This document shows, piece after piece, positions 21,350 to 31,640 of a DNA stretch of 64,000 nucleotides. The stretch covers positions 558,001-622,000 of the forward strand of contig JAQPZY010000885.1 in the NCBI GenBank assembly GCA_029931535.1, read 5' to 3'. How positions within the stretch are numbered: position 1 is the stretch's first letter; the number at the start of each line of letters is the position of its first letter. Under the pieces are notes generated by a model. It was given only the letters and a program-made list of their open reading frames with translations, was not told the DNA's origin and did no database searches. The DNA comes from Margaritifera margaritifera. Lineage: Eukaryota; Mollusca; Bivalvia; Unionida; Margaritiferidae. A program made the position numbers and the translations under genes.

Positions 21350-22262
21350 TTACAATTCACTGGAGAACCTTTTTCGAAAATGTAGTTTCACCGTGACGTT
21401 TCCTTTAGTGAATATTCTCCCAGATCTCCTTTTATACTAATGTTGACACTGTCAAAATACGATTTACTGACTGGAAGATAATGAGGATGTACAAATTCAC
21501 GGTGAACGTGATACGTCTTTCCACCTTCCTCGTACGCAGTGACGGCAGAATCCGCTTTGAAATTAATGACTCTCAGTAACGGAGCGGCTGTGTTTCCCAC
21601 CACGTTGTACTCCACCACATCGGAGTACACAAACAATAAATTCACTCCATCGTTCAATTCGACCGGGTAGCGAAAAACACTCGTAAAATCGATCGTTGCT
21701 GTTGATGTCTTTCATGGGAACTAGTTGTGTGTATCCACCCAAAATATCAAACAACCTAGAACAACAAGTGATGGACAATATTCTGCTGTCCGCAAAATGA
21801 ATTTTAAGACGATGTGCAACTTTATGGTACTCGATCAGGACAGTTTTCTTGGCTTTGTCCAAGGCTTTGCCAAACTTGTCAGGAAATATAGCTGAAATGG
21901 TTTCCACCAAATGTTGAGCATTATAATAATACCCCACAGGAATTCTCATGGTATAACTAGTCAAGGAAGGAGGATTGGTATGTAATTATTGTTTTTTTGG
22001 ATTCGTAAATGAGGGGATCATTTTTGTGCAAGTGTTCTTGCACTTGCTCGTTCAGGATATCCACGATGAAAGTTTTTTGACCTTCGTTGATATTGACGGC
22101 TTGCGTAAAATGAATGATTTCTACCAAAGCCACTTCCGAATGAGCTTCGTTATCCAATTGTATGGACTGAGGTAATTTGGGAGTGAAACAACATAAGGTA
22201 TTTTTGGAAAACACATCCATTGAACTGTCATTGGGTAAGGTTCAATAAAACTGGTTATTCAT
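21350..22262 (-). pseudogene. Polinton penton-like/minor virion protein, broken
   Basis: ATG at 22262. A TGA is the seventh codon, inside the conserved FYxTL motif, after which the frame continues TLPNDSSMDVFSKNTLCCF and EVALVEIIHFTQAVNI. A shift near 21965 leads to TSYTMRIPVGYYYNAQHLVE. Another near 21660 leads to VNLLFVYSDVVEYNVVGN, APLLRVINF and PHYLPVSKSYFDSV. A last shift near 21400 opens VTVKLHFRKRF and a stop at 21350. Family members stand next to the capsid gene. The penton assignment is my inference from the usual gene set. Four breaks make it non-functional. Confidence 0.8.
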
Positions 22263-22669
22263 AGTTCGAGGGTTCTGGTGTCAGAGGAGTCACTCATGGT
22301 CAAAGGAGAATGATGTTCAAAAAGTTCCAAAAGAAGGCTGCTGTTATTGTTGTTGTGACTGGAAGAAGGATGACTGACGTTGGCAGTACCGTTGTGGTTG
22401 TTGCTGTTGTTACTGTTCGTCGTATATTTCAAGGAAGGAATAGGCAGAAGATAACCGATGTAACTGCTGCGTAAAATGATCCACATTTGTTTGCCACCTT
22501 GTTGCAAACTCAAATTGGTAATCGCACTCCGATGATACACCAAAAAGATTTGTCAGACAACTTGATTTTTAGGTACATGTTCTCCGCACCACACTCACAA
22601 AGATTTTTTTTTTAACTCTTGAAGAGAGGAACTCTGCGAATCAGAGGTGGATGCTGTGTTGAACGGCAT
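22259..22669 (-). pseudogene. Small hydrophobic Polinton protein with Asn/His-rich tail
   Basis: Start at 22669 with the same MPFNTA beginning as the copy at 892-1167. After frameshifts the block ITNLSLQQGGKQMWIILRSS and GYLLPIPSLK appears. The reading frame then goes on through an Asn/His/Ser-rich tail to a stop at 22259, overlapping the penton-like start by four bases. The overlap suggests that the longer form is the original gene end. Function unknown. Confidence 0.55.
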
Positions 22670-22673
22670 GTTG

Positions 22674-23772
22674 GTTACTTCTTCTTTTTATAGTCGATGA
22701 CTTGGTAAGCAGCAATAGAAGAATCAAAACTAGGAGGATATCCTCTCCAAGTCACTTTGGCTTCTTCCATCGACGTTTACCGACTTTACGTGTTCTTCGT
22801 TCGAGAATGCTTTCGATATCGTCCAAGTCGTCTTTTTTTGGTCACTCGTTTTACCTCAAGTAAACGTTACTTTTAACACTTCTCCGTGCATGTCTCCCAA
22901 TGTATAGACCGGAGGATCACTTCCACGAACTTGTCCAGTGACACGAAACAATTCTGTAGTCCAGTTAGGTAAATAACCTTTGTCAAAAGTGCGTTATGAT
23001 TTTCTAGTGCGAACCCAATATCCCGTCTTGTACACCATTGCTTTCTTGTGTCCAATCTTGGGCGTTCCAAACAATCGATCAAACACCCTCACTTCGTTTT
23101 CAGGGGTGACTTCTTCGGGGCACATCCGATGCAACGATGGTACGATTGATTGTAAGCTGTGACCAGACGTGGCAACACGTCGATGTACTTGAGAGTGTGT
23201 TGATGTATAAAATATTTCGACATGCGTTCTTTCAAAGTTCTTTGAAAAGGTTCCACGACATTGGCATTGGTTTCAGAATTTTCAGTGGTAAAAAAATGAA
23301 TGTGGCGTTGTTTCAATTCTTTTTGAAAAGCTTTGTTCAAACATTCGGCGCCTTTGTCTATTTGCCATCGTAAAGGGTGACGACCACTTTCTTTCAACAC
23401 CAGTTTTAAAGCGCGTACTAACTCGGCACTGCTTTTAAAAGTCAAAGGAACGACCCAAGCGGATTTGGAAAACACGTTAATGACTCAAAACAAATATTTG
23501 CAACCACACTTGTACGCTGCCAAATGAGATACATCGACTAAATATGCTTGCCATTTATGATCGATACCAGCCACTTTGGTTTGACGTCTGGACAATTTTC
23601 GTCGAATGGGTTTGAGTAACGTGTACGTCGATTGTTCTTGTAACCATAGTCGTACTTCTTGCAAACGTACACATTTCAATTTGTTTTTAGCTGCCCGATA
23701 CAATTTTTGAACTCCCCTGTAACCAGCGGCATGGGCAGGATTGTAGTAAATGCTGGCTAGAAGTCTATCCAT
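22674..23772 (-). pseudogene. Polinton integrase with C-terminal chromodomain, frameshifted
   Basis: Start at 23772 (MDRLLASIYYNPAHAAGYRG). Core: GIDHKWQAYLVDVSHLA (first Asp), a stop at 23485, then VFSKSAWVVPLTF, RWQIDKGAECLN (second Asp) and ANVVEPFQRTLKERM (Glu, 35 positions after the second Asp, the usual DDE spacing). A shift near 23090 follows, with FDRLFGTPKIGHKKAMVYKT and KGYLPNWTTELF in another frame. The C-terminus reads RGYPPSFDS and VIDYKKKK before a stop at about 22674, a chromodomain-like end. The catalytic triad is present but split by stops. It would have inserted the element and made the 6-bp duplication. Confidence 0.92.
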
Positions 23773-23819
23773 GTTGTTTTTTACTGTTCAATAAGTCACC
23801 CACTGTTCGATACTACTTT

Positions 23820-24270
23820 TGGAGTCGTGGGGTAGGGAAGGTTTGGACGAGGCTTGACGCGTCCGACAAGCCACAGGAGTTGGTTGTGAAGTGGTGACTT
23901 TTTCTTGGTGTCTTGTTCACTTCTGTCTTCCCTTCTTTCTTTTTTTTTTCTTCTGCTGAAGAAGGGGTGGACATCATCTTTTAAACCCAAGCTTTCATTT
24001 CTTCTCTTTGTTGCGTAGGAGAGGGTGACAACAAAGAAGCTGCAATCTTACTAGGTATGGGAGCAGACGGATTTTGAAACACTTTTCGTGTGTCGGCTTC
24101 TTCTATCATGGCCTTGAAATCTCTCAAAACTGGTTTAACTGTTTCGTCTAAAGCTTTCTGGTGAAAGAGTTGAAGACGTTGCAATAGTGGCCCGTACCTT
24201 TGCAATTTTTCTGCTTCTGACAAATAACTTCGATCCATTAACGATTGTAATTCTTGTTGTAACTAAGACA
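23820..24270 (-). pseudogene. Polinton helical protein (EKLQRYGxLLQRL family)
   Basis: The frame from 24238 reads MDRSYLSEAEKLQRYGPLLQ, KALDETVKPVLRDFKAMIEE and PSPTQQREEMKAWV to a stop at 23981. A Lys-rich, Ser-rich continuation runs in the next frame to about 23830. Upstream in frame, LQQELQSL just precedes the Met, so the real start may be near 24266. It is longer and better kept than the copy at 2310-2802. Function unknown; a virion or assembly role is plausible from position. Confidence 0.6.
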
Positions 24271-24453
24271 TCTCGTTGAGATTAGGAATGGGAGGTAAAT
24301 GAGGTATCCGTTTGTTTGTACCAACGATGGAGTTCCATCCATCGTTTGTAAGGAACTAAAGTAAGTTTTTGTCCTTCCGTAAGATACAAAGGTACAAGTG
24401 TGTTGTCTTTCCAGAGAAGGCTGTCCTTTTTATCTTTTTTTTTCTTCCCGTCT

Positions 24454-24897
24454 TCATCTCATGACTTCTTCTAAAAAAGGTCCCTCAATCGATCCTAACA
24501 AATGTGCCGCTATTTGTAACAACGGTCCTATCAGAATGTGTAGAAATCCTCCTCGTTGCACCAGCATTTTTTTTTTCTTTTGACTGAGAGGTATTTTCTT
24601 TTTGACCATTTGGCGAAGAAAGTTCCGATGTTTTCCTAATTTTTGTTTCTGTATCTTGGACAAAGGTACCGTTCCTTTCAAGACATTCAAACAACATTCA
24701 CACACGGTATCGATGATTTCTTTCGTGGCTGTTTGAATGAGTTGTTTTCGCATAGAAGGATGGGACTTAGTCAGGACTGACAACACATCCCAATGTTTTG
24801 TGAGACAAGGGGGAAGTCCTTTTTTGGTTTTACCTTTCTTGGGACGGCTAGGGTGGTGGTGTGCACTTTTTGGGGCCATCTTTGGTTTTAGGAGCAA
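24454..24897 (-). CDS. Polinton basic KKK/GGFL-type small protein, intact frame
   Basis: An uninterrupted 147-codon frame, one of the few intact genes here. The conserved start is probably the second Met (MAPKSAHHHPSRPKKG, 24879). It continues LTKHWDVLSVLTKSHPSMRK, IIDTVCECCLNVLKGTVPL, KQKLGKHRNFLRQM and SQKKKKMLVQRGGFLHILIG, then a hydrophobic end. A basic N-terminus, a helical Cys-containing centre, and a Lys run followed by GGFL and a hydrophobic tail define a common small Polinton protein. It sits in the virion-protein block. A membrane-active or minor capsid role is only inference. Confidence 0.75.
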   Translation of the reverse strand: MLLKPKMAPKSAHHHPSRPKKGKTKKGLPPCLTKHWDVLSVLTKSHPSMRKQLIQTATKEIIDTVCECCLNVLKGTVPLSKIQKQKLGKHRNFLRQMVKKKIPLSQKKKKMLVQRGGFLHILIGPLLQIAAHLLGSIEGPFLEEVMR

Positions 24898-24949
24898 AAT
24901 AGAACTGAGGTCGTTCTGGTGTCACACTTCTTTTTATGCTGGAACTTGT

Positions 24950-25243
24950 CTCCACTTATTGTCAGCACGGCGTACAAACTTCATGACCGGCATCACTCGA
25001 CGTTGTGGTGTTTTCAATGGACTAAATCGTCTCAGTTCTTGTTTGGATAAATCGAGTAAACTTTGTAACACGCCGGCTCTGTCTTGGACTTTGGTTTTAG
25101 GTGAGGCCATATTTTTAGTGGCAGCCGCAGTGGCAAGAGCAACCGAATTAGAGGCCCTCGGAGAAGTGACTTTCGAAATGGGTTCCCTATTTCTGCATCA
25201 AATTAGGAAACACGGGTCTTAAATCAGGCTTGGCAGACATCAT
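24950..25243 (-). pseudogene. Ser-rich Polinton protein, broken
   Basis: Start at 25243 with MMSAKPDLRPVFPNLMQK, then a stop. Later frames match the intact copy at 3479-3826 (for example a TTTSSDAGHEVCTPC frame instead of its TPQCRVMPVMKL). No family recognised. Confidence 0.5.
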
Positions 25244-25354
25244 CACGAAGTGCGACGAAGAAGAGGAAGAAGAAGTGGCAGGAGAAGGAGACACCGTCAC
25301 CGCACTGCGTGGCTTTCGGGAGTAAATGCGCGTCCTGGCAGTAGTATCTCTTTT

Positions 25355-25827
25355 TCACGTAGGTGGCGATGTTGTTGTTGTTGGTTTTTCTTGGAGGGAC
25401 TTTTCTCTTCTTAGGGCTTTTCTTCTTAGGACTTTTCTTTTCTTGTGCGTGGTGTGTTGTTGTGGCCGTCTTTGAGGGGATTTGGTTTTTTTCCTATTCT
25501 TGGTTTTGGCTTGGGCATTAGTATCCCATTTCAAAAGAGAACAAATAATGACACCTCCTAAAGAACCCCTACCACCAGGTGTCGAAACGATTTGTTTTTT
25601 AGTGTGTGGATCGATTCTGAGATATGCCAGTTGTGACAACGCACTTTTATGTTTTTCAAAAAAACGTTGGGTGTCATGTGAATGATGCCTTGAAGTAATT
25701 GACGTGCTGTCAAAGTAAACGATCGTAAACTTCTTTGAGACTAGCTTCTAACAAATGGGCACCGACTTGTGCATTTGTACAGGGTACGACTCAATTTGGC
25801 AGGAGGATGAGATTGAAAGGATGTCAT
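25355..25827 (-). pseudogene. Polinton MTSFxxxP protein with Gly block and Lys-rich tail
   Basis: Start at 25827 (MTSFQSHPPAKL). The N-terminal half is frameshifted near 25790 and 25690. The C-terminal half is one frame, HKSALSQLAYLRID, GGRGSLGGVIICSLLKW, then a tail in which about half the residues are Lys, Arg or Gln, to 25355. The Gly-rich GGxGSLGGVI block followed by a basic tail is better preserved here than at 3880-4364. A nucleic-acid-binding role is likely from composition but unproven. Confidence 0.65.
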
Positions 25828-25869
25828 CTCGAAGAATGTGGGAAAGAAATGACGTGGTGGATGTTTTAT

Positions 25870-26231
25870 GGCTTTTTTTCTTTCAGAGAGTTGCCGAAGG
25901 GGACGTGTAAATGACAGGACTTCCTTCTTGACACCAATGGTGAAACAAATGGGTACGAAATCTCAAATAATCGGGAGTGGTAGGTTTTAAATCGATGAGT
26001 AAATGCGCATGAGGTGTTTGAGTGGCATCGTCGTACGCATAATTCAGCCAAGAAGTGCCTAACTGTTTGGCTAACACTTGCACTTTTTTGAGATTTGTCT
26101 CTGGTGCTTTTAAGCAACACTACAAAATGGGCATTGAGACTGATGGTACGATGGGCTTTACTTTGTTGAAATAAATTATGAGTAAATTTAAATGATACTG
26201 GCATTACGATGATGTCCTTTTCGTGTAAACC
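25870..26231 (-). pseudogene. Packaging ATPase, C-terminal fragment cut at the inverted repeat
   Basis: Only the segment after the Walker motifs remains: NLFQQSKAHRTISLNAHFVV, LKSTRD, then in a shifted frame VLAKQLGTSWLNYAYDDATQ and LLIDLKPTTPDYLRFRTHLF. Alignment with 4405-5146 stops abruptly at 26231 (equivalent to about 4763), where the sequence switches to the inner end of the right inverted repeat. Walker A and B are therefore absent and this copy could not package DNA by itself. Confidence 0.88.
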
Positions 26232-27082
26232 AAAGTATGTTTGGGGTTTATAGACACCACACAAGGCGTTTTAGTGTGTATGGGGCGTTGGATAGTAGAT
26301 AACTAAGTAATTTGATAGTAGATAAGTAAATATTGGATAGTAGATAACTAAGTAATTGGATAGTAGATAACTAAGTAATTGGATAGTAGATAACTAAGTA
26401 ATTGGATAGTAGATAACTAAGTAATTGGATAGTAAATAACTATTCGCATGTTACATTCTCGTAGACCCCATAAACTCTCCCATGTTAAATTCTCGTAAAT
26501 AGAGTGTGTGTATTAACACTCCTACCATGAGGTGTGTTTTTAATGTATTAACATTACCATTCCCTTTTGTCCCTAAAAACTGTCGACCCATTTTCCTTTC
26601 ACCCTTTTAACGTTACATTTTCCCATTGTCCCTATAAACTGTAGACCCTTTTTCCCTTCACCCTTTTAACATTACCATTCCCGTTTGTCCCTATAAACAC
26701 TTTTGTCCCCATAAACACTTCTGTCTCTATAAACACTTTGACCCTATAAACACTGTTGTCCCTATAAACACTCTTGTACCTATAAACCCATTCCCATGTT
26801 AAACCTATGGACAAATTTAACATAGGATTTCCCGTACGTACCTATAGTGGCGCATATTGAGGTCAACTCTAACAATATAACTATGTAACCCCAATTGAGG
26901 TCAGCCATTTCTAACAATGTTACCATTTGTCCCTATAAACACTTTTGAGGCTATAAACCTTATTGAAGCTATAAACACTTTTGAGGCTATAAACACTTTT
27001 GAGGCTCAAGTGCCTCTCCATGTTAATTTCTCCTTGAGGTTATAGTGCCTTTTTTGAGGCTTAATATCCCCATATTGCTACT
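26232..27082 (-). repeat. Right terminal inverted repeat of Polinton copy 2
   Basis: Reverse complement of 17491-18320 with scattered differences. The 23-bp CTATCCAATTACTTAGTTAT-type units number about six here versus four on the left, and the GTTTATAG repeats also differ in number. It ends in ...GCTACT. Confidence 0.9.
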
Positions 27083-27088
27083 AGCATA
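27083..27088. other. Target-site duplication, right (AGCATA)
   Basis: Directly after the Polinton end; pairs with AGCTTA at 17485-17490. Confidence 0.8.
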
Positions 27089-28240
27089 GTTAAATGTGTT
27101 ACTGTTTACCAATGCCTCTTGTGTAGTTTCAGCTTTAACCAAATCCAAGAACCCTTTTCGTTTCATTGACAACATGAATACTATTATATGATATTGGTAT
27201 TCTTTGATAGACTTTTGTTTCCCCTTTCTGACATGCAATCAATTCAATGCGATCGGGATAATCCTGACTTGGTACAAAGCGAAAATCGTACATCAATATG
27301 CACTATATATGCAATAATTTGGTTTTGTAATAAAACGTCTGTATGTATTGAATTCATATTTCCACGTTCTGTTGTATCCTTTTTCAAATTGATTAACTTC
27401 AGAGCATAATTTCATAAATTCGGTGAATGCAACTTCATTTGTTGCTTTCCTTTTACCACTCAGATATGCACTATATAAATCGTAACTTGTCCCTTATTTA
27501 ATTTGGCAATCTTATTTAAATCAATATCTTCGTACAACTCTAGCATTGTATCAATATTAGCTGTTATCCTGCTGATAAGGTCATTAATTATTGTTTTAAA
27601 ATTATGTATTCCTTCTTAATCTCTTGAATGTTTTAATAAAATGTCATTCTTGATATATCTCTGTAACTGTGCCAGCTGCGATTGTCAAGTTTTATTATTT
27701 TCCAGTGCTTTTTGCTTTCTTTTTGTTTCAATCTCCACAGCATCGATTAGACTAGATATCCTGTGTTCGCATGGTTGTAAATATAGTTGGCAATTAGGTA
27801 TTGATCCCTTACTCTTTCAAGTCTTTAGCTTCTCAAATCTTTTATCTATTTATTTATTTCTTATTTATTCTGTTCACATCAACCTGTTTATGCAGACTTT
27901 GTTAGATCTCTGATTTTCATTCTGGTTAATAGCTTTTGATGCATTGTCTAGATTTTCTTTTTATGATTTGATATCTTTCAAATTATTATCCTGCACAGTT
28001 TTTGGTATTTGAGTGTCAGCTCGTTTATGTACAAAATTTATATTAGATGAATCAACTCTGTGTGCCGTATGCGGTTATTGTTAAGATTTAAGCCATTGTT
28101 TGCCCTTATGTTACCTCTCAATATTCTGTGTCGGTCTCAATGTTTAAAGATAAGAACTCAGATGGGAAATTCAAGAGCTATTTATCCAATAATTATATTC
28201 ATGATCTACATTATTTACAATAGACTTAGCATGAAATACA
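27089..28240 (-). pseudogene. Lineage A element, right part of the interrupted copy
   Basis: Minus-strand fragments: SMKRKGFLDLVKAETTQEAL (about 27100-27160), TNEVAFTEFMKLCSEVNQF (about 27380-27440) and a third region at 27690-28160 whose bases align with 57690-57900 (for example a shared ttattatcctgcacag-like segment and tttaagcc/tttaagtcc). The matching region at 57553-58015 is a fairly long coding frame. None is recognised. Their match with the third lineage A copy shows that the Polinton split one element. Confidence 0.5.
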
Positions 28241-29440
28241 TACTGTAGATGTATACCGTGAAAATCACAGACTGAATATCAGCATCACAGATGAAGATGG
28301 AACAATTATGTTATTCATTTAATAGCGTGACAATTGTACAGAAAAACTGGAGAAATAAATTCTGAGAAGTCCGAGTGATCGTTTATTCCTTATACATTGA
28401 GACAAAACATATATTTTTTTTTTTTTAAATCTGCACGAGGTGTAATAATTGGCACTGGCATAAAGTTATCAATGCAGCAGATCCAGGGAAAACCAATTGA
28501 TGCGGCTAATATAAATTGTGTACACAAGCGAGCTAATTATCAAATGCGTGAGACTGAAAATTGTGTGTATCTGAATATCTTATCAATACTAAAATGAACA
28601 AATCATGACATGAATTCACTTACGTTTTCGGTAAATTATCGTGAACACGATAAAATGAAATCTCAAACAAATCACAAAGGTATATTTATTCTTCTTTTCA
28701 ATGTCTTTTTTTTTTAATTTCTTCATTGGAATGGGTTCTTCTTCTGTTTATTCTTCTGCTTCTGAAAGCACCTCCTTTTTTTCACTTTCCTTGGACGCTC
28801 GGAGGAACAATCTCCTTTTTCTTGACAATGATAACAGGTATCTTAACATTTGTCTCTGGATGTGCTTTGTCCAGTCTTTGAAGTTACATTTCGTTGACGT
28901 TGTGTACATTATGTAGCCCGGTGTCCTTTCCCTTGACAAACACAACTGATATTTTGACTTTTATCTCAAAAATAGTTGTCTGGAGTTTCTTCAGAAGTTT
29001 TGCTGTAAGTGTATTATCGGACGACGCTCTGTAAATCTCTGACAAGAAGTGTGGTCTGTTGTGGCTCGTCAATCTTTATCGATTGAAACTGAATGCGTGT
29101 ATTCTCTTAGAAGAGAAATTGACAGAGAGGTCCCCCTGCTCAGATTAAACAATGTTCTGTCTCGCCTCATAGGCTGAGAGAAGTGTTGCTATACGGTGTT
29201 TTTGAAGAAAAAATTATTTATCCTTATCCAACACCATCTACCTCCTCATGACCGAGCGAGTCAATATCGGCTAAGAAAGAATGTAATTTGGTCGTCCCTG
29301 AAGATTATTTCCACATTCGAGCTATTCACAAAATTACTTACATAAATTTAGAATGACTGCCGACGTTTGCACGGTCAAATTTAAAGAGTTCAAGTCTCAA
29401 ATCCCGCCAGAGAAAGCAGCTTCATCGCCGACTTATCTTA
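28241..29440. other. Degenerate DNA with a short conserved block
   Basis: On the plus strand, near 28255-28320, RLNISITDEDGTIML resembles RLNITIKDEDDNDF on the minus strand near 58040, a finish seen in capsid-type proteins of this element group. The opposite orientation implies local rearrangement. The remaining frames (28397-28597, 28701-28916 and others) are unrecognised and AT-rich. 29090-29440 may be the start of the PolB fragment but is not readable. Confidence 0.35.
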
Positions 29441-29449
29441 GTCTATGTT

Positions 29450-30870
29450 TGAGTGGAAACGACAGTGCCGAGCTTAAGATTACGATCCTCTGAGATTGGC
29501 GATCACACATGACAGTCTAAAATCTCCTGTTTAGATCAGTTTTGTACACATTCAGCACGTCCAACAATCCAATGACGAGTTTGGCATGAGCGAGGGAAAA
29601 GCTAACCTTCATATCAGAAACGTTTCACCTCCATCAGGTAGCGGACGACGCAAAGTTTTATCAGTGGATCAATTTCCCAGTGCCAAACGAAGTATCGTCC
29701 AGATTGAGAACGATCAAGATCAGATGTTGCTAAGTGCCATCGTGGTGGCTCGAACTTATGCAGGGAAAACCAATAGAGCGGAATAGAAATAAGTGTGGAG
29801 ACGAATTAGAAAATCTTACTTACCTCAACAACCGAGAAAAACAGAAATCCTTTTGAAACAAGCAGGAATTTCCAAAGAAACTGTGTAGAATTTCTGAATC
29901 GCAGGAACTTCAAGACGTGTTAGCCATTCGTTATGCGTAAATACATTCACATATATCATATTAAAAATCATTTTGATGCATTTACCAGTATCACATGATT
30001 TTTAAGATACGGATATTATAGTGACAAATATAACCAAGGATTTATCAATGGGAAGAAACATATTTATTGTGGAGAGAGATGTCGTTGCTGTTTCGCGACC
30101 AGACCATGTGTTCCTGAAGGACATGAAATGACTGAATGCACTACATGCTAACGAACATTTGCGAGCCAAGCGTGTTGCGACCGATATCGTATGAAACAAT
30201 TCCAATAAGAGAAAAGTGTTTGCGATTTATTGGCAGTGGACAGCATGTTCGTACCAATACCAAATGTCTCAATTGTGTCCAGGAAAAAAAGAACGTGTAA
30301 TTTGTGTCCGAGTCGGCGAGTTGGATCATCAATGTTAGATTAAGAAATGCCACAACGAACCCGTGGAATTATGGAATGACCAGAACAAGAACCATGCTGT
30401 CGATTTTGATCTTTTTTGTTTTGAATGTTCTCAAGACACTGGGATTCACATTCCTGATTGTTGTGTGCCTGATCATGCTTGTCACGACTGTATTTAGGAA
30501 CCTTTTTTTCATGTGTCGAAATTGTAGCATGATTCCAGAGAGTTGGGAGGGAGACATTTCATAGCTGTATACTTCACCGACGACACCTGAAGCTATCATA
30601 CCACCTTAATAGTATCAGCATGTAGCCGTCGATATTCATCCAAAGCGTTGCTTTGGTTACATTATTTGTGTAAAGCTAGAGACGAGTGGACCCAACATGC
30701 CAGAAACGGCAGAGAAAAGAGGATTGGATCTTATTTCGTAAATAATTGGAATTTAGAAAATCCACAGATCGTGTACGAATCTCAGGGATGTTTATGTCAG
30801 TGATGTCCCACCTGTTATCCTCACCGAGGCCTAACAATCCCTTGACAGGTTTATCTGATTATATTGTAGG
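29450..30870 (+). pseudogene. Polinton-type DNA polymerase B, N-terminal/exonuclease part, fragmented
   Basis: Plus-strand blocks in family order: LHIRNVSPPSGSGRRKVLS with KRSIVQIENDQDQMLLSAIV (29600-29745), VWRRIRKSYLP (about 29793-29825), Cys-rich finger pieces (KCLNCVQ, HNEPVELWNDQNKNHAV), FDLFCFECSQDTGIHIPDCC and DHACHDC (30400-30500, the acidic exonuclease region), and, after a gap, HARNGREKR with VNNWNLENPQIVYESQGC (about 30695-30790). This order is that of the Polinton protein-primed PolB. Stops and shifts are frequent, a stretch is missing near 30560-30600, and the polymerase catalytic motifs are absent. No other Polinton gene adjoins it. Confidence 0.8.
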
Positions 30871-31408
30871 TCGATATGATGGTGTGGGGGGGGGGGGGTC
30901 GCGCATATGTGTACAGTATAATATCAGGCAATGAGTTTCAAGGCAGTCTAGAGGCTGTGTTTTAGAAGTATATATACTGTACACGTTTCGCTGATAAAAT
31001 GACGTATACAAATGTAATGATCACAAACTCAGTTCGTCATTCTTGCAATATCTAATGGTTACAACGAACGTCCGTAGATAAAAAAAATGCAACAAAATGG
31101 CCTGAAGTGACCTGGTCTGTTGTTTGCAACTATCTCAAAGATGAGCCTGGCAAGTTGAATATTGTTTTGTTGCAGTAATTGTAATATTCTTATAATAATT
31201 AAACTATCTCTATTTTTAAAAACTTAAGTTGCTATTGACATGCTATTCCGAAGATCGAACCATTAAAAACTGAAAATAATTAATAATAATAATAAAGACA
31301 ACAACAGCAATAATATAGTAGTAGCAGTTTATTGTTTTAAAGTTTTAATTTAATAATAATCATAAAATAATAAAATGATATTAATTATTATTATCATTAT
31401 TATTATCA

Positions 31409-31472
<64 letters not shown>

Positions 31473-31640
31473 ATATTTTATGATTATTTTGTAAAATTCA
31501 TTTTTTCTCCCTTTATTTATATGCTTTATGAAATCATGATTAATAAGAACTAGTGTTTGTTATTTTCTTGGTCCTATTTTTTCAATTTTTTTCTTTTGTT
31601 TTGTTGTGGGGTTTTTTTTTCTTATTTTAGGAGTGTACAT
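30871..31640. repeat. Non-coding stretch with G run and (TTA)n
   Basis: A G homopolymer near 30888-30899 and a (TTA)n/(ATT)n microsatellite at about 31384-31470. No gene seen. Confidence 0.7.

Larger units (their letters stand above)
17491..27082 (-). mobile_element. Polinton/Maverick copy 2, both ends present, 9592 bp, internally deleted
   Basis: The left end reads AGTAGTAATATAGGGATATT; the right end, on the reverse strand, reads AGTAGCAATATGGGGATATT. Both begin 5'-AG as Polintons do. Inverted repeats extend inward for about 840 bp, and a 6-bp target duplication flanks the element. Eleven minus-strand gene remnants lie inside. No PolB is present, and the ATPase is cut at 26231 where the right inverted repeat begins. 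Typical Polintons are about 15-20 kb, so this is a deletion derivative. It sits inside a lineage A element. Confidence 0.92.

Noticed and set aside
25866..26264. Minus-strand 132-residue frame taken as one protein
   Set aside because: Only its first part is ATPase; after the frameshift near 26090 it is read in the wrong frame.
26460..26560. CRISPR-like regular repeats near the Polinton arms
   Set aside because: Units are contiguous or irregularly spaced without unique spacers, and the DNA is metazoan.
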